From assembly GCA_045629045.1 (NCBI GenBank), contig JAZQQM010000001.1, positions 46,828 through 110,827 on the forward strand: 64,000 nucleotides of DNA, in the 5' to 3' direction. The DNA is from JAILLW01 sp045629045 (GTDB lineage Bacteria > Bacillota > Clostridia > Lachnospirales > Lachnospiraceae). A program made the position numbers and the translations under genes. This document shows positions 44,436 to 53,959 of the stretch, piece by piece (the stretch's first letter is position 1; every line of letters begins with the position of its first letter). A model generated the notes under the pieces. It had not been told where the DNA came from, made no database searches, and worked only from the letters and a program-made list of their open reading frames with translations.

Positions 44436-45299
44436 TTAACCCTGTACTTTTTTATCCTTAATCATCTGGACAATTTCTTCTTTAAGGTCTCTTGCCTTAT
44501 CCTTAATTCTGGCTGCTGCCGAAGGTGACTGAAGTATTGAAGCAATCATTCTTGATGCTACATCAACCTCGCCTCTTTCAGTAGCAAGAGCTGCAAGCAA
44601 ATAATCAAGTGTTGTTTCATCCATTCCGCCCATAGGATATCCTTCAGACTGTCTTGCCTGAACAAATCCTTCGTATGCATTATCAAGAAACTCCTTTTCT
44701 TTCTTGCCAAGCTCCTCAACCATAATGTCATAATCTTCGCTGTCAGGATCAAGGCTTTCCTTGAAGCTTCTGCAAAGCCATCCGCCCTTAAGACAAATAT
44801 ACGCTTTTTCGGAAGCCTTGCCACGTTTAACCATAGCAGAAGCAAGGGCCAACGTAATCTTATTAAGTGCTTCCTCATAGCCTATGGTGGGCTTATTTTC
44901 TGCAGGCTTTCCCTGATATCCCGTGGATATTCCTTCCATTACCGCCTTCTTCTGTGAAGGAGTAAGAGGTCCGAAATAACGTCCCATTACGGAATAACCG
45001 CAGCACTGGCACAAAATAGGTTCATATTTGATAGGTTCAAAACCTTCATATATCGGACGAAGGTCCTTGTCCATTTTAATAAGCCTTGCTCTTCCCGACT
45101 TAACAATCAGGGTATTAATCGGAGAATCACAAATCGGGCATTCGAATTTCTTCCAGAAAATGTAATCCTCTTCATTAAATTCTACCGGCTTTGCTTCCTG
45201 TGTATCGTTCTTTTTAACAGCCTTCTCGGGCGTCTCATATAATTTTGACGCATCAAGATTTTTAATACCGAATTTCCCCAAATCATCTAAAAGTCCCAT
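44436..45299 (-). CDS. DUF2225 family protein
   Basis: 287 residues, soluble. A zinc-ribbon pair CPICDSPI ... CQCCGYS near residues 52 and 97, with the family phrase RYFGPLTPSQKKAV, then TPR-like helices to the end. Role unknown. It follows the big GGDEF-EAL gene by 24 bp and has its own SD AAGGTG. Confidence 0.85.
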   Translation of the reverse strand: MGLLDDLGKFGIKNLDASKLYETPEKAVKKNDTQEAKPVEFNEEDYIFWKKFECPICDSPINTLIVKSGRARLIKMDKDLRPIYEGFEPIKYEPILCQCCGYSVMGRYFGPLTPSQKKAVMEGISTGYQGKPAENKPTIGYEEALNKITLALASAMVKRGKASEKAYICLKGGWLCRSFKESLDPDSEDYDIMVEELGKKEKEFLDNAYEGFVQARQSEGYPMGGMDETTLDYLLAALATERGEVDVASRMIASILQSPSAAARIKDKARDLKEEIVQMIKDKKVQG

Positions 45300-45323
45300 A
45301 ATAACACCTTCATTTCATTTATA

Positions 45324-48002
45324 TTAAAACATATTCGGACAATACTTACGCTCAAATGCACTGCAAGGCATAGGTTTGTCAAAATAATATCCCTGTATAA
45401 GATCAACTCTCATATTCTTAAGAATATCAAGTTGTTCTTTTCTTTCGACACCTTCAACACATAGGTTAACACCGATAGCATCCGCCAAATCACCCACCAT
45501 CTTAACAAATGAGCTGGCGTAAGAATCTGTCTCCAAATCCTTTATAAAGGTCTGGTCAACCTTAATAACATCAAAAGGTATCTCTCTTATATGATTAAGT
45601 GACGAATAACCCGTACCGAAATCGTCCAATGCTATTCTAACACCTAATTCCTTAATGCTGGCAAGAATTTTTTTCATTCTTTCCATATCGTTTATTGCCA
45701 AAGATTCCGTAACCTCAAGTGTAAGATTATGAGGATTAATTCCCGTATCCTTAAGCGTATTTTTTATGATATCAACTATGTCCGTCTGAAGCAACTGTAC
45801 AACCGACAGGTTAACATTAACCCTGTAATTGGGATATCCGTTATCATTCCAATTGCGGCAGGTATTACATGCATCATATAATACGTAATTACCAATGGGA
45901 TTAATAAGTCCCAGGTACTCTGCAAGAGGAATAAATTCTCCGGGAGAAATGAATCCAAGTTCCGCACTGTTCCATCTTATTAACGCTTCCGCACCTGTAC
46001 ATGGGCTTCCCTGTTTTGAGATATCAACAATAGGCTGGAAGTAAACTTCAAATTCCTTAAATCCGCTTGTTGTTGCATCACGCATATTTTTTTCCATATC
46101 AAGACGCTGATGGGATGCGGAGTCAATATTATCGGAATATACAGCCATTCTGTTCTTACCTGACTTTTTGGCTTCATACATGGCAATATCCGCCTTCTTA
46201 ATCAGGTCATGAACTCCGGTACCATACTCGGGGAAGTCTACCATACCCATACTCATGGTACAGTAATAGTCGGCATCCTTAAGGAACCATGGCTTTGCAA
46301 AGATGTCCTTTATCTGTGCAACTATATGATTACATCTGTCATAACTTTCGGGAGGAATTATAATTACGAATTCATCTCCGCCCATTCTGTAGCAGGTATT
46401 CTGAATACCGTCCACTCGCTGAATCGAATGGGAAATAGCCTTTAACAGAACATCACCGTACTGATGACCAAGTCCGTCGTTAATATGCTTAAAATCATCC
46501 AAATCAAGATAAAGCAATGAACCCTTCTTACCGTTATGTTCGGCATCATCAACTATTCTTGCCAGATCTCTTTCACAACACATTCTGTTATATAAGCCTG
46601 TCAGGAAGTCCGTATATGCCTGCTGCTCTATCTTACGCTGGTATACCTTTTTTTCGGTAACATCGTACAAAGCACATAATAAAACAGGGCTGCCATCCAC
46701 CCACTTAATTCTGGTGTAATAAAGATCATACCATTTATCGGATGACTTCTGATATAATTCGGAAACGCCGTTTTCGGTAGAAATTTTCTCCGAAATCATA
46801 AGGTCTATAGTTCCGTCCTTAATCTCTGCATCAAACACCTTCTGCATAATACTGTTGGCAAAAAGCATCTTGTGAGAATTAAGTTCTCTAACATATACAG
46901 CCGAACCTACGTTATCAAGGATTGTCTCGATTGATTCATAGGAACTGGCTATTGAGTTGCGCTGAACTCGTCTTGTAAGTATGCTCTGGAGAATCTTTAC
47001 GGAGTCATTGATGAACTTGATTTCCTCAATACTCCATACTCTTTCTTTACTCTTCTCATAAAAGCAGGCGTACATATTAGGTGTGCCGTTAATCATAATA
47101 GGCATAATCATAAGAGCATTGACGCCCGTCTCTTCCATTGTATCTTTTTCGAAGGTACTCATTACCGCCGAAGTAGATAATACGAGAGGCTTCGTAGCCT
47201 TAAGCAACATGTCCTTGCTTATGTTCTCGCCTGCATAGATATCGTTGGCGTTTCCCGCCTTTGAGTATGCCGCCAAAACTTCAATTGCGGAAGAATCCTT
47301 CTTAAAACGGCATACACAGTTATTTTCAATATCAAGGAACTTACCGATGACTTCAAGGAGTCTTAACATTATCTTCTCTATGGGATCATCATTTTCCAAC
47401 AGAGAAACAACATCCGTAAGGGCCTCACTTCGACGAAGGTTCACGCTCATTGCCTCTTCGGAAGAACGTGATCTTCTGCTTTCGGCCTGAGCCGATACCA
47501 CAGATAATCTGTATTCTATAAGTGATGTACTAAAGTCTCTTAAGGCATCGATTACAGCGTAGAACTGTTGCTCCGAAAGTGTATGCTCGATTCCCGAAAG
47601 AGGTGGATTGGTATATTCGGATTCATCCTCATAGGAATCGTTTATTACACCGCAAACAAGCCAGTTAATCACAGGTTTGCGATCCACTTTAACCGATACT
47701 ACGGCAGCACGAAGATTAGGATACGCAGTAGTTTCTACTGCCTGATCTTCCAAGGAACTGTCGGATACTCTAAGAAGCATCTGCTCAAACTGTTCTTCGG
47801 AAGCTGCATCCACAATCTTAGGGATGTCAGGTTCATATCCTATAAATTCAGTTATAGGCTGACCGTGTGTATCAATACATTGCACACACACATGAGCACA
47901 AGCAGCAAAATGCTCGGCCCATCCGGTCAGTTTTTGTGCTTCGACAAAGCCCTTTAACATTGAGCCTGTATCGCCGCCAACAATAGAGTTACTTTTAAAC
48001 AT
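45324..48002 (-). CDS. PocR/GAF/PAS sensor with GGDEF and EAL domains
   Basis: 892 residues, soluble. Order: PocR-like ligand domain (about 5-150), short coiled coil, GAF (about 200-345), PAS (about 350-450), GGDEF with intact RMGGDEFVIII (about 465-620), EAL with EALIRW, NVNLSV, LEVTES, DDFGTGYSS, IKVDQT, VEGVE and QGYYFDKPMP. Both c-di-GMP synthesis and breakdown sites look intact, so the sensor part may choose the output. It lies 6 bp after guaB, linking a GTP-consuming cyclase to a guanine-nucleotide gene. Confidence 0.9.
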   Translation of the reverse strand: MFKSNSIVGGDTGSMLKGFVEAQKLTGWAEHFAACAHVCVQCIDTHGQPITEFIGYEPDIPKIVDAASEEQFEQMLLRVSDSSLEDQAVETTAYPNLRAAVVSVKVDRKPVINWLVCGVINDSYEDESEYTNPPLSGIEHTLSEQQFYAVIDALRDFSTSLIEYRLSVVSAQAESRRSRSSEEAMSVNLRRSEALTDVVSLLENDDPIEKIMLRLLEVIGKFLDIENNCVCRFKKDSSAIEVLAAYSKAGNANDIYAGENISKDMLLKATKPLVLSTSAVMSTFEKDTMEETGVNALMIMPIMINGTPNMYACFYEKSKERVWSIEEIKFINDSVKILQSILTRRVQRNSIASSYESIETILDNVGSAVYVRELNSHKMLFANSIMQKVFDAEIKDGTIDLMISEKISTENGVSELYQKSSDKWYDLYYTRIKWVDGSPVLLCALYDVTEKKVYQRKIEQQAYTDFLTGLYNRMCCERDLARIVDDAEHNGKKGSLLYLDLDDFKHINDGLGHQYGDVLLKAISHSIQRVDGIQNTCYRMGGDEFVIIIPPESYDRCNHIVAQIKDIFAKPWFLKDADYYCTMSMGMVDFPEYGTGVHDLIKKADIAMYEAKKSGKNRMAVYSDNIDSASHQRLDMEKNMRDATTSGFKEFEVYFQPIVDISKQGSPCTGAEALIRWNSAELGFISPGEFIPLAEYLGLINPIGNYVLYDACNTCRNWNDNGYPNYRVNVNLSVVQLLQTDIVDIIKNTLKDTGINPHNLTLEVTESLAINDMERMKKILASIKELGVRIALDDFGTGYSSLNHIREIPFDVIKVDQTFIKDLETDSYASSFVKMVGDLADAIGVNLCVEGVERKEQLDILKNMRVDLIQGYYFDKPMPCSAFERKYCPNMF

Positions 48003-48008
48003 TTACCA

Positions 48009-49463
48009 CTATTCCTCTACACTGTAGTTTGGTGCTTCTTTTGTAATATGAATATCATGAGGATGAGATTCTTTTAAAGAAGCTGCTGAAATCTTAACGA
48101 ATCTTCCGTTCTGCTTAAGATCTTCAATAGTAGGAGTACCGCAATATCCCATACCTGCGCGAAGTCCGCCCATAAGCTGGAATACTGTATCTTCAACAGT
48201 TCCCTTGTAAGCCACACGGCCTTCTACTCCTTCCGGAACAAGTTTCTTGGCATTTTCCTGGAAATAACGATCCTTTGAACCGTTCTCCATAGCCGAAATG
48301 GAACCCATTCCACGATACACTTTGTATTTACGACCCTGGAACAATTCAAAGGTTCCGGGAGATTCGTCACATCCTGCAAAGATTGAACCCATCATGCAGA
48401 CATTACCGCCTGCCGCAATAGCCTTAGTCATATCGCCGGAGAATTTAATTCCGCCGTCGGCGATAATCGGAATACCGTATTCCTTGGCAACTTCGTAAGC
48501 ATCCATAATTGCTGTAATCTGCGGAACACCGATACCTGCAACCACTCTTGTGGTACAGATGGAACCGGGGCCGATACCTACCTTAACGGCATCTGCGCCT
48601 GCTTCGATCAAAGCCTTTGTTCCTTCGCCTGTTGCAACATTACCTGCAATAATCTGAACATCGGGATAGTTTTCTTTAATCATTCTGACGCATCTTAAAA
48701 CGTTCTCGGAATGTCCGTGAGCCGAATCAAGTACGATTACATCAACCTTTGCATCAACCAAAGCCTTAACTCTGTCAAGAACATTTGCCGTAATTCCCAC
48801 AGCTGCTCCGCAAAGTAATCTTCCCTGCTCGTCCTTGGCTGCAAGAGGGTACTTAATTGCCTTTTCAATATCTTTAATGGTAATAAGTCCGACCAGATTA
48901 AAATCATCATCCACAATAGGAAGCTTTTCCTTACGGGCAGCCGCAAGAATTGCCTTTGCCTCTTCAAGAGTAATTCCTTCCTTAGCCGTAACAAGATTTT
49001 CACTTGTCATGGATTCTTTGATCTTCTTTGAAAAATCTGTTTCGAACTTAAGATCTCTGTTAGTAATAATACCGACAAGCTTACGTCCTTCCGTAATCGG
49101 AACACCCGAAATACGATATTTTGCCATAAGTTCGTCCGCATCCTTAAGTGTATGTTCTGCGGTTAAAGAAAATGGATCTGAAATAACTCCGTTTTCTGAA
49201 CGTTTAACTTTATCAACCTCATCTGCCTGTGCTTCAATAGACATGTTCTTATGGATAATACCAATACCGCCCTGACGTGCCATTGCAATCGCCATACGAT
49301 GTTCGGTAACAGTATCCATACCGGCACTCATCATAGGAATGTTGAGCTTAATTTTCTTAGTAAGATAGGTAGTTAAATCAATGTCATTCGGAACAATCTT
49401 GGAATATGACGGTACCAAAAGTACATCATCAAATGTTATTCCTTCGCCAATAATCTGACCCAT
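48009..49463 (-). CDS. guaB: Inosine-5'-monophosphate dehydrogenase
   Basis: 484 residues. Opens EGITFDDVLLVPSYS; two CBS domains (about 95-215); catalytic loop GPGSICTTRVVAGIG with the active Cys; flap region YRGMGSISAM. Makes XMP from IMP with NAD+. The frame extends 14 codons upstream, but ATG 49463 has GGAGG at the right distance and begins with family sequence. First of guaB / GGDEF-EAL / DUF2225. Confidence 0.97.
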   Translation of the reverse strand: MGQIIGEGITFDDVLLVPSYSKIVPNDIDLTTYLTKKIKLNIPMMSAGMDTVTEHRMAIAMARQGGIGIIHKNMSIEAQADEVDKVKRSENGVISDPFSLTAEHTLKDADELMAKYRISGVPITEGRKLVGIITNRDLKFETDFSKKIKESMTSENLVTAKEGITLEEAKAILAAARKEKLPIVDDDFNLVGLITIKDIEKAIKYPLAAKDEQGRLLCGAAVGITANVLDRVKALVDAKVDVIVLDSAHGHSENVLRCVRMIKENYPDVQIIAGNVATGEGTKALIEAGADAVKVGIGPGSICTTRVVAGIGVPQITAIMDAYEVAKEYGIPIIADGGIKFSGDMTKAIAAGGNVCMMGSIFAGCDESPGTFELFQGRKYKVYRGMGSISAMENGSKDRYFQENAKKLVPEGVEGRVAYKGTVEDTVFQLMGGLRAGMGYCGTPTIEDLKQNGRFVKISAASLKESHPHDIHITKEAPNYSVEE

Positions 49464-49527
49464 TTTTCTTTCCTCCTTATTTATATAAATTTTTTCATAA
49501 TCCAAATTAACAAAAATACAGTGCCAA

Positions 49528-50028
49528 CTAGTCCGTAAACACTTTGCGGGGGGCTACATTGTACACTGCTTTAACAAACTCCTCGGAAGGCTCGATAATA
49601 ACTTTTTTCTGGCCTTCATAGAAGAACACATATCTGCGGTCAGGCTGGTTCTCCACACCTGAACTGAAATCCGCTACCTTGGCTTGTCTGTTCTTAAAAT
49701 CATCAAGATGATATGACTTGATGGGAGCAAGAATTTCTATTTTGCCCACGTCAAACTTGTCTACTCTTTTTCGCTTAGAACGTGCCAATACCTTATCAAC
49801 CGTGATTTCTTTGTCACAGTATAAGTATTCGTATTCAATATCCGTGTTCATGTTGAGGAAATAGGCGCCTACGCCCAGACCGATTGCGATTATTAACCCG
49901 ATTACGTTACTGATAAGAAAAGAGAAAATTCCAACGATTCCACATATTGTCCAAAGCAAATATACCAAGAACTTTAATACCGGCTTTGTTACATGTTTTA
50001 CCATGCATTCTACATATGTATCTGTCAT
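49528..50028 (-). CDS. Two-helix membrane protein (DUF6106-like)
   Basis: 166 residues. Two close membrane helices (about 14-58, VLKFLVYLLWTICGIVGIF and IGLIIAIGLGVGAYFL) then a cytosolic beta-rich domain (DIEYEYLYCDKEITVDKVLARSKRKR, KVIIEPSEEFVKAVY). I associate it with DUF6106, with caution. Function unknown. SD AGGAG; promoter at 50069-50097. Confidence 0.72.
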   Translation of the reverse strand: MTDTYVECMVKHVTKPVLKFLVYLLWTICGIVGIFSFLISNVIGLIIAIGLGVGAYFLNMNTDIEYEYLYCDKEITVDKVLARSKRKRVDKFDVGKIEILAPIKSYHLDDFKNRQAKVADFSSGVENQPDRRYVFFYEGQKKVIIEPSEEFVKAVYNVAPRKVFTD

Positions 50029-50068
50029 ATTACAACTCCTAAAAATTAGTTTACAGAATATCTACTCT

Positions 50069-50097
50069 ATTCTAGCCCATAAGGTACCAATTTTCAA
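50069..50097 (-). promoter_or_regulatory. Predicted promoter of the two-helix membrane protein gene
   Basis: Minus strand: -35 TTGAAA (50092-50097), 17-bp spacer, -10 TAGAAT (50069-50074). Confidence 0.6.
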
Positions 50098-50135
50098 GTT
50101 TATTTATTTTTAATAATTTCTTATTGCTGCATTAA

Positions 50136-50164
50136 TTGACGGAAAAACATATTATAGTTATCAT
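50136..50164 (+). promoter_or_regulatory. Predicted promoter upstream of the foldback element
   Basis: -35 TTGACG (50136-50141), 17-bp spacer, -10 TATCAT (50159-50164). Transcription would start at about 50171 and cross the whole element before the ATG at 50522. Confidence 0.5.
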
Positions 50165-50173
50165 TGATGGGGA

Positions 50174-50500
50174 AAATGTGACAGTAGGGACGGTTCTTTT
50201 TGTCACATTTTGGTTCTAATATATCGTAGGAATATGATTATTCCGCTATTTTTAAGTACGTTCTCTAGTATTTCTAAGTGTTGCAATCCGACTAACACAG
50301 TCAACAGCACGGCACCGAACTATTCGCCATCCATGGCTCAATTAGTTCTTGCGCATACTTCCCGCATGCGCATGCCTGATATGTGCAACACTAAGAAATA
50401 CACGAGAACTCCCTAAATAAAAATATCTGAATAATCATATCCCTACTGTAAATTAATTTTAAAAAATGTGACAAAAAGAACCGTCCCTACTGTCACACTT
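50174..50500. mobile_element. Foldback / MITE-like element with REP-like arms
   Basis: Outer inverted repeats of 35 identical bp (50177-50211 and 50463-50497) with core GGGACGGTTCTTTTTGTCAC. Inside, arms of about 70 nt are also complementary at roughly 80% (ATATGATTATTC, TATTTTTA, GTTCTC, GTATTTCT, AGTGTTGCA on both sides), leaving a loop of about 95 nt that holds a GCATGCGCATGC palindrome (50364-50375). No transposase and no believable coding frame. The rest of the 50029-50521 gap contains the two divergent promoters. Confidence 0.75.
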
Positions 50501-50521
50501 TAAGATAGGAGTTTTAGTTTT

Positions 50522-51373
50522 ATGAGAATCGAATATAAGCCGGAAGGTACCGATAATACAAAGGAGAAGGTTGAGCATACTCTGACTCAGGGGCAGACTG
50601 TTATGGCCGAATCAAAGAACCAGTATCTTAAGATGAAGGACAAACCATTTAAAGAAAGAATGGCATATCTGGTAGGCTACTATAAGTGGTATGTCATCGG
50701 TGGAATTGCAATTATCGGAATACTTACAAGCATCATCTATACAATGGCAACTCACAAGGATTACTGCTTTACATCAATGATGATTAATGCCAATCTCTAT
50801 GAATCAACACTCGGTGAAGATTTTGGTGCTTACGCAGGTCTTGATCTTGAAACATACGACTGCCTTATCGATACCACAGCCAAAATCGGCACACAGGGCG
50901 GTTACTATGAAGACACCTCTACAGTAGCAAAAATGGCCGCCAACATCCAGGCTAAGGAGCTGGACTGTATCATCGCAGACAGCGTTCGTTTCGAAAAGGA
51001 CGCCTATAACGAAACCTATCAGGACATCACCGCATTTTTGGATTCCCAACAGCTCGAAAAATATGCAGACAAGCTCTACTACATCGATATGGATGTCGTT
51101 CGCAAAAAGAAAGACGAAAGTATTGAGGTGGCAGCTTCACAGCTAAACGATGACGAATATGCCGCAACCCACGATCAAATGCTTGAAGCGCTTGATTACC
51201 ATCGTCATCCGGAGAATATGAAAGAGCCCATCGCCGTAGGAATTATCATCGACGATGCGCCCTTTATAGTTAATAATGATGTATACACTTTGCTCATTCC
51301 CGTGTTCGGTGTGGTAGGAAACACTACCCGCCCCGAGCTTGCGATTGAGTTTCTCGAATATCTTTACTTATAA
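50522..51373 (+). CDS. Single-pass membrane protein of unknown function
   Basis: 283 residues. A charged cytosolic N-terminus (1-60), one membrane helix (about 58-80, WYVIGGIAIIGILTSIIYTM) and an outer domain of about 200 residues that resembles part of a substrate-binding fold (LDCIIADSVRFEKDAY, DITAFLDSQQLEKYADKLYYID). No family recognised. SD AGGAG stands 10 nt before the ATG. The foldback element is in its leader; its end overlaps the aspartokinase end by 6 bp, converging. Confidence 0.72.
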   Translation: MRIEYKPEGTDNTKEKVEHTLTQGQTVMAESKNQYLKMKDKPFKERMAYLVGYYKWYVIGGIAIIGILTSIIYTMATHKDYCFTSMMINANLYESTLGEDFGAYAGLDLETYDCLIDTTAKIGTQGGYYEDTSTVAKMAANIQAKELDCIIADSVRFEKDAYNETYQDITAFLDSQQLEKYADKLYYIDMDVVRKKKDESIEVAASQLNDDEYAATHDQMLEALDYHRHPENMKEPIAVGIIIDDAPFIVNNDVYTLLIPVFGVVGNTTRPELAIEFLEYLYL

Positions 51374-52687
51374 CTGCGAAGTTACAAAGATATCATAAAT
51401 TGCCTTAATTGCAGTTTCAAAGTCTCTGTTTTCGACACCGATTATAATGTTAAGCTCTGAAGAACCCTGGTCAATCATCTTAACATTAACATCGGCATGT
51501 GCCAAAGCCGAGAAGATTCTTCCTGCAGTACCTCTTGTAGACTTCATTCCGCGTCCAACAACGGCAATAAGTGCCAGGTCCGCTTCAATATCAATCACAT
51601 CAGGATCTGTCATTCTGTGAATTTCGGCAACTACCTTCTGTTCCTTATCAATAAACTCGTCCTGATGAACGAATACTGTCATTGTATCAATTCCCGAAGG
51701 CATATGTTCAAAAGATATACCGTTATCTTCAAAAGCCTGAAGTACCTTACGGCCAAAACCGATTTCGGAATTCATCTTTGCCTTATCTACGTTAACGGCA
51801 CAGAATCCCTTCTTACCTGCAATACCAGTAATTGTATATTTAGATTTCTGAGCAGTACTTTCAACAATCCATGTACCTGCATCTTCAGGTCTGTTGGTAT
51901 TTCTTATATTAATCGGGATACCTTCCTTACGGACAGGGAAAATAGCATCTTCATGGAATACGGAAGCACCCATGTACGAAAGCTCTCTAAGTTCTCTGTA
52001 AGTAATAGTTTCGATTCCTTCAGGATTATCAATAATACGTGGATCGGTAATCAAAAATCCCGATGTATCTGTCCAGTTCTCATAAACATCAGCCTTGGCA
52101 GCTCTTGCTACGATTGAACCCGTAATGTCCGAACCGCCTCTTGAGAATGTCTTTACCTTACCGTATTCCGATGCTCCGTAGAAACCGGGGATAACTGCCT
52201 TAGGGTGATTTTTTAATACTTTACTTAATTTCTTATTGGTATACTCTGCATCAAAGTTACCGTCCTCATCAAAGAAAATAACTTCGGCAGCGTCAATCCA
52301 GTCATAGCCTAAATAGTTAGCCATAAGAATACTGTTAAGGTATTCTCCTCGTGAAGCTGCATAATCGCTTCCTGTTTTTGCCTTAAAGTTATCTGCTATC
52401 TTTTTGAATTCGTCGTCCAAAGAAATCTTTAATCCGAGTCCGTCAATGATTTCCTGATAACGTGCCTTAATGTCGTTAAGCTGCTTATCAAACTTCTTGC
52501 CGCTTTGGGCAAGAGCGTAACAGCCGTAAAGCATATCGGTTACCTTTGTGTCGTTCGAAAATCTTTTGCCCGGTGCCGAAGGTACCACATAAACTCTGTC
52601 TTTGTCGGCGCGAATAATATCGCCGACCTTCTTAAACTGCTCGGCGCTTGCAAGTGAGCTTCCGCCGAATTTAACTACTTTAATCAT
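51368..52687 (-). CDS. Aspartate kinase
   Basis: 439 residues, monofunctional class. VVKFGGSSLASAEQFKKV at the N-terminus, FSRGGSDITGS in the kinase core, then two ACT domains (GFCAVNVDKAKM, DLALIAVVGRGMKSTRGTAG) that give feedback control by lysine or threonine. First step of the aspartate pathway. The neighbouring hom and AP-superfamily genes suggest a threonine role. SD AGGAG. Confidence 0.95.
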   Translation of the reverse strand: MIKVVKFGGSSLASAEQFKKVGDIIRADKDRVYVVPSAPGKRFSNDTKVTDMLYGCYALAQSGKKFDKQLNDIKARYQEIIDGLGLKISLDDEFKKIADNFKAKTGSDYAASRGEYLNSILMANYLGYDWIDAAEVIFFDEDGNFDAEYTNKKLSKVLKNHPKAVIPGFYGASEYGKVKTFSRGGSDITGSIVARAAKADVYENWTDTSGFLITDPRIIDNPEGIETITYRELRELSYMGASVFHEDAIFPVRKEGIPINIRNTNRPEDAGTWIVESTAQKSKYTITGIAGKKGFCAVNVDKAKMNSEIGFGRKVLQAFEDNGISFEHMPSGIDTMTVFVHQDEFIDKEQKVVAEIHRMTDPDVIDIEADLALIAVVGRGMKSTRGTAGRIFSALAHADVNVKMIDQGSSELNIIIGVENRDFETAIKAIYDIFVTSQL

Positions 52688-52744
52688 AATCTATCTCCTC
52701 ATAAAATTGATTAATTATCTATATCTTTGTACCCAAATCCATAA

Positions 52745-53947
52745 CTACTTCTGTAAGAAGTGATCCATAAGGTGATGGCCTACAGGCTCGTATATTCCGC
52801 CTTCTTTAGCCTCGCGCTCGTTATAGTTCCATGATTTATCAAGCTCGTTCGTGCTGTCATAAATCAAATAAGGAACAGGGTCGGATGTATGTGTACGGCA
52901 TCTTATGGGTGTGGGATGGTCAGGCATAACAAGAAGTCTAAAGTCGGTTCCTTCAGCCTTTAACGACTCATAAATCGGCTTGATTACCCTTCCGTCAAGA
53001 TACTCTATAGCTTTGACCTTGCGTTCTACACTTCCCTGATGACCCATCTCATCGGGAGCTTCAACATGAATATATGCAAAGTCATATCCGCTCTTAAGAC
53101 CGTCAAGAGCTGCATTAACCTTTCCTTCATAATCGGTTTCAAGACCGCCTGTGGCGCCGGGAACTATGGCAACTCCCATAGATGCGCCCACTGCTATACC
53201 CTTAAGAAGGTCAACAGCCGAAACCATCATTCCCTTAAGATGATTCTTCTCTTCAAAGCTTGAAAGAGAAGGTTTCGTACCTGCGCCCCAGAACCAGCAG
53301 CAGTTAGCCGGGTTAAGGCCTTTAGCTTTACGTTCAATATTAAGTGGATGATTCTTTAATATCTCAAAGCTCTTCTTCATCATGTTAAGAAAAGCTTCTT
53401 CTTTGGGAAGATGCTGACCTATTGTCTGGCCCAAAACGTCATGGGGCTGAACAAGATCAATTACCTTGCCCTTATCCTGTATCAGGCAGTGGCGGTAACT
53501 TGTTCCCAGATAGAACTTAAACTCATCTGTGGTAAGTTCCTTCTTAACCGCATCAAGAAGTACCGCACAATCTTCCGTACTAATCTCGGAAGAGCTGTGA
53601 TCAACAATTGTCTGCTCTTCAAAAGAAAGATTCGGGTCATCGGTAATGGAAACAATATTGCATCTAAAGGCAATGTCCGTATCCTTCATGGGCACCCCTA
53701 TACTTAATGCTTCAAGAGGTGATCTGCCGGAATAATTAGCCTTTGAATCATATCCAAGAACTGACAAATTAGCCACATCCGAGCCGGGTTTCATTCCCTC
53801 CGGAATAGTATGGCAAAGGCCAACTTCACTTAATTTACTTAATTTATCCAATGTGGGAGTTGCGGCATATTCAAGAGGAGTCTTTCCTCCAAGGGCCTCT
53901 ATGGGCTCATCTGCCATGCCATCTCCCAAAACAACTACGTATTTCAT
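52745..53947 (-). CDS. apgM: AP-superfamily phosphoglycerate mutase / putative homoserine kinase analogue
   Basis: 400 residues, archaeal-type cofactor-independent phosphoglycerate mutase (ApgM). Metal sites of the alkaline-phosphatase fold: VLGDGMADEP, the serine region SDVANLSVLGYD, HVEAPDEMGHQG, MPDHPTPI and RTHTSDPVPY. In many bacteria this family stands next to hom and has been proposed as a replacement for ThrB. That fits here: no thrB is visible, and hom follows the gene directly upstream. ATG 53947 (SD GGAGGAG) is preferred over GTG 53965. Confidence 0.9.
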   Translation of the reverse strand: MKYVVVLGDGMADEPIEALGGKTPLEYAATPTLDKLSKLSEVGLCHTIPEGMKPGSDVANLSVLGYDSKANYSGRSPLEALSIGVPMKDTDIAFRCNIVSITDDPNLSFEEQTIVDHSSSEISTEDCAVLLDAVKKELTTDEFKFYLGTSYRHCLIQDKGKVIDLVQPHDVLGQTIGQHLPKEEAFLNMMKKSFEILKNHPLNIERKAKGLNPANCCWFWGAGTKPSLSSFEEKNHLKGMMVSAVDLLKGIAVGASMGVAIVPGATGGLETDYEGKVNAALDGLKSGYDFAYIHVEAPDEMGHQGSVERKVKAIEYLDGRVIKPIYESLKAEGTDFRLLVMPDHPTPIRCRTHTSDPVPYLIYDSTNELDKSWNYNEREAKEGGIYEPVGHHLMDHFLQK

Positions 53948-53959
53948 CTTTTCTCCTCC

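Noticed and set aside
50210..50416. 68-residue plus frame inside the foldback element
   Set aside because: Its limits are set by the inverted arms, it has no SD, and its sequence resembles no protein.
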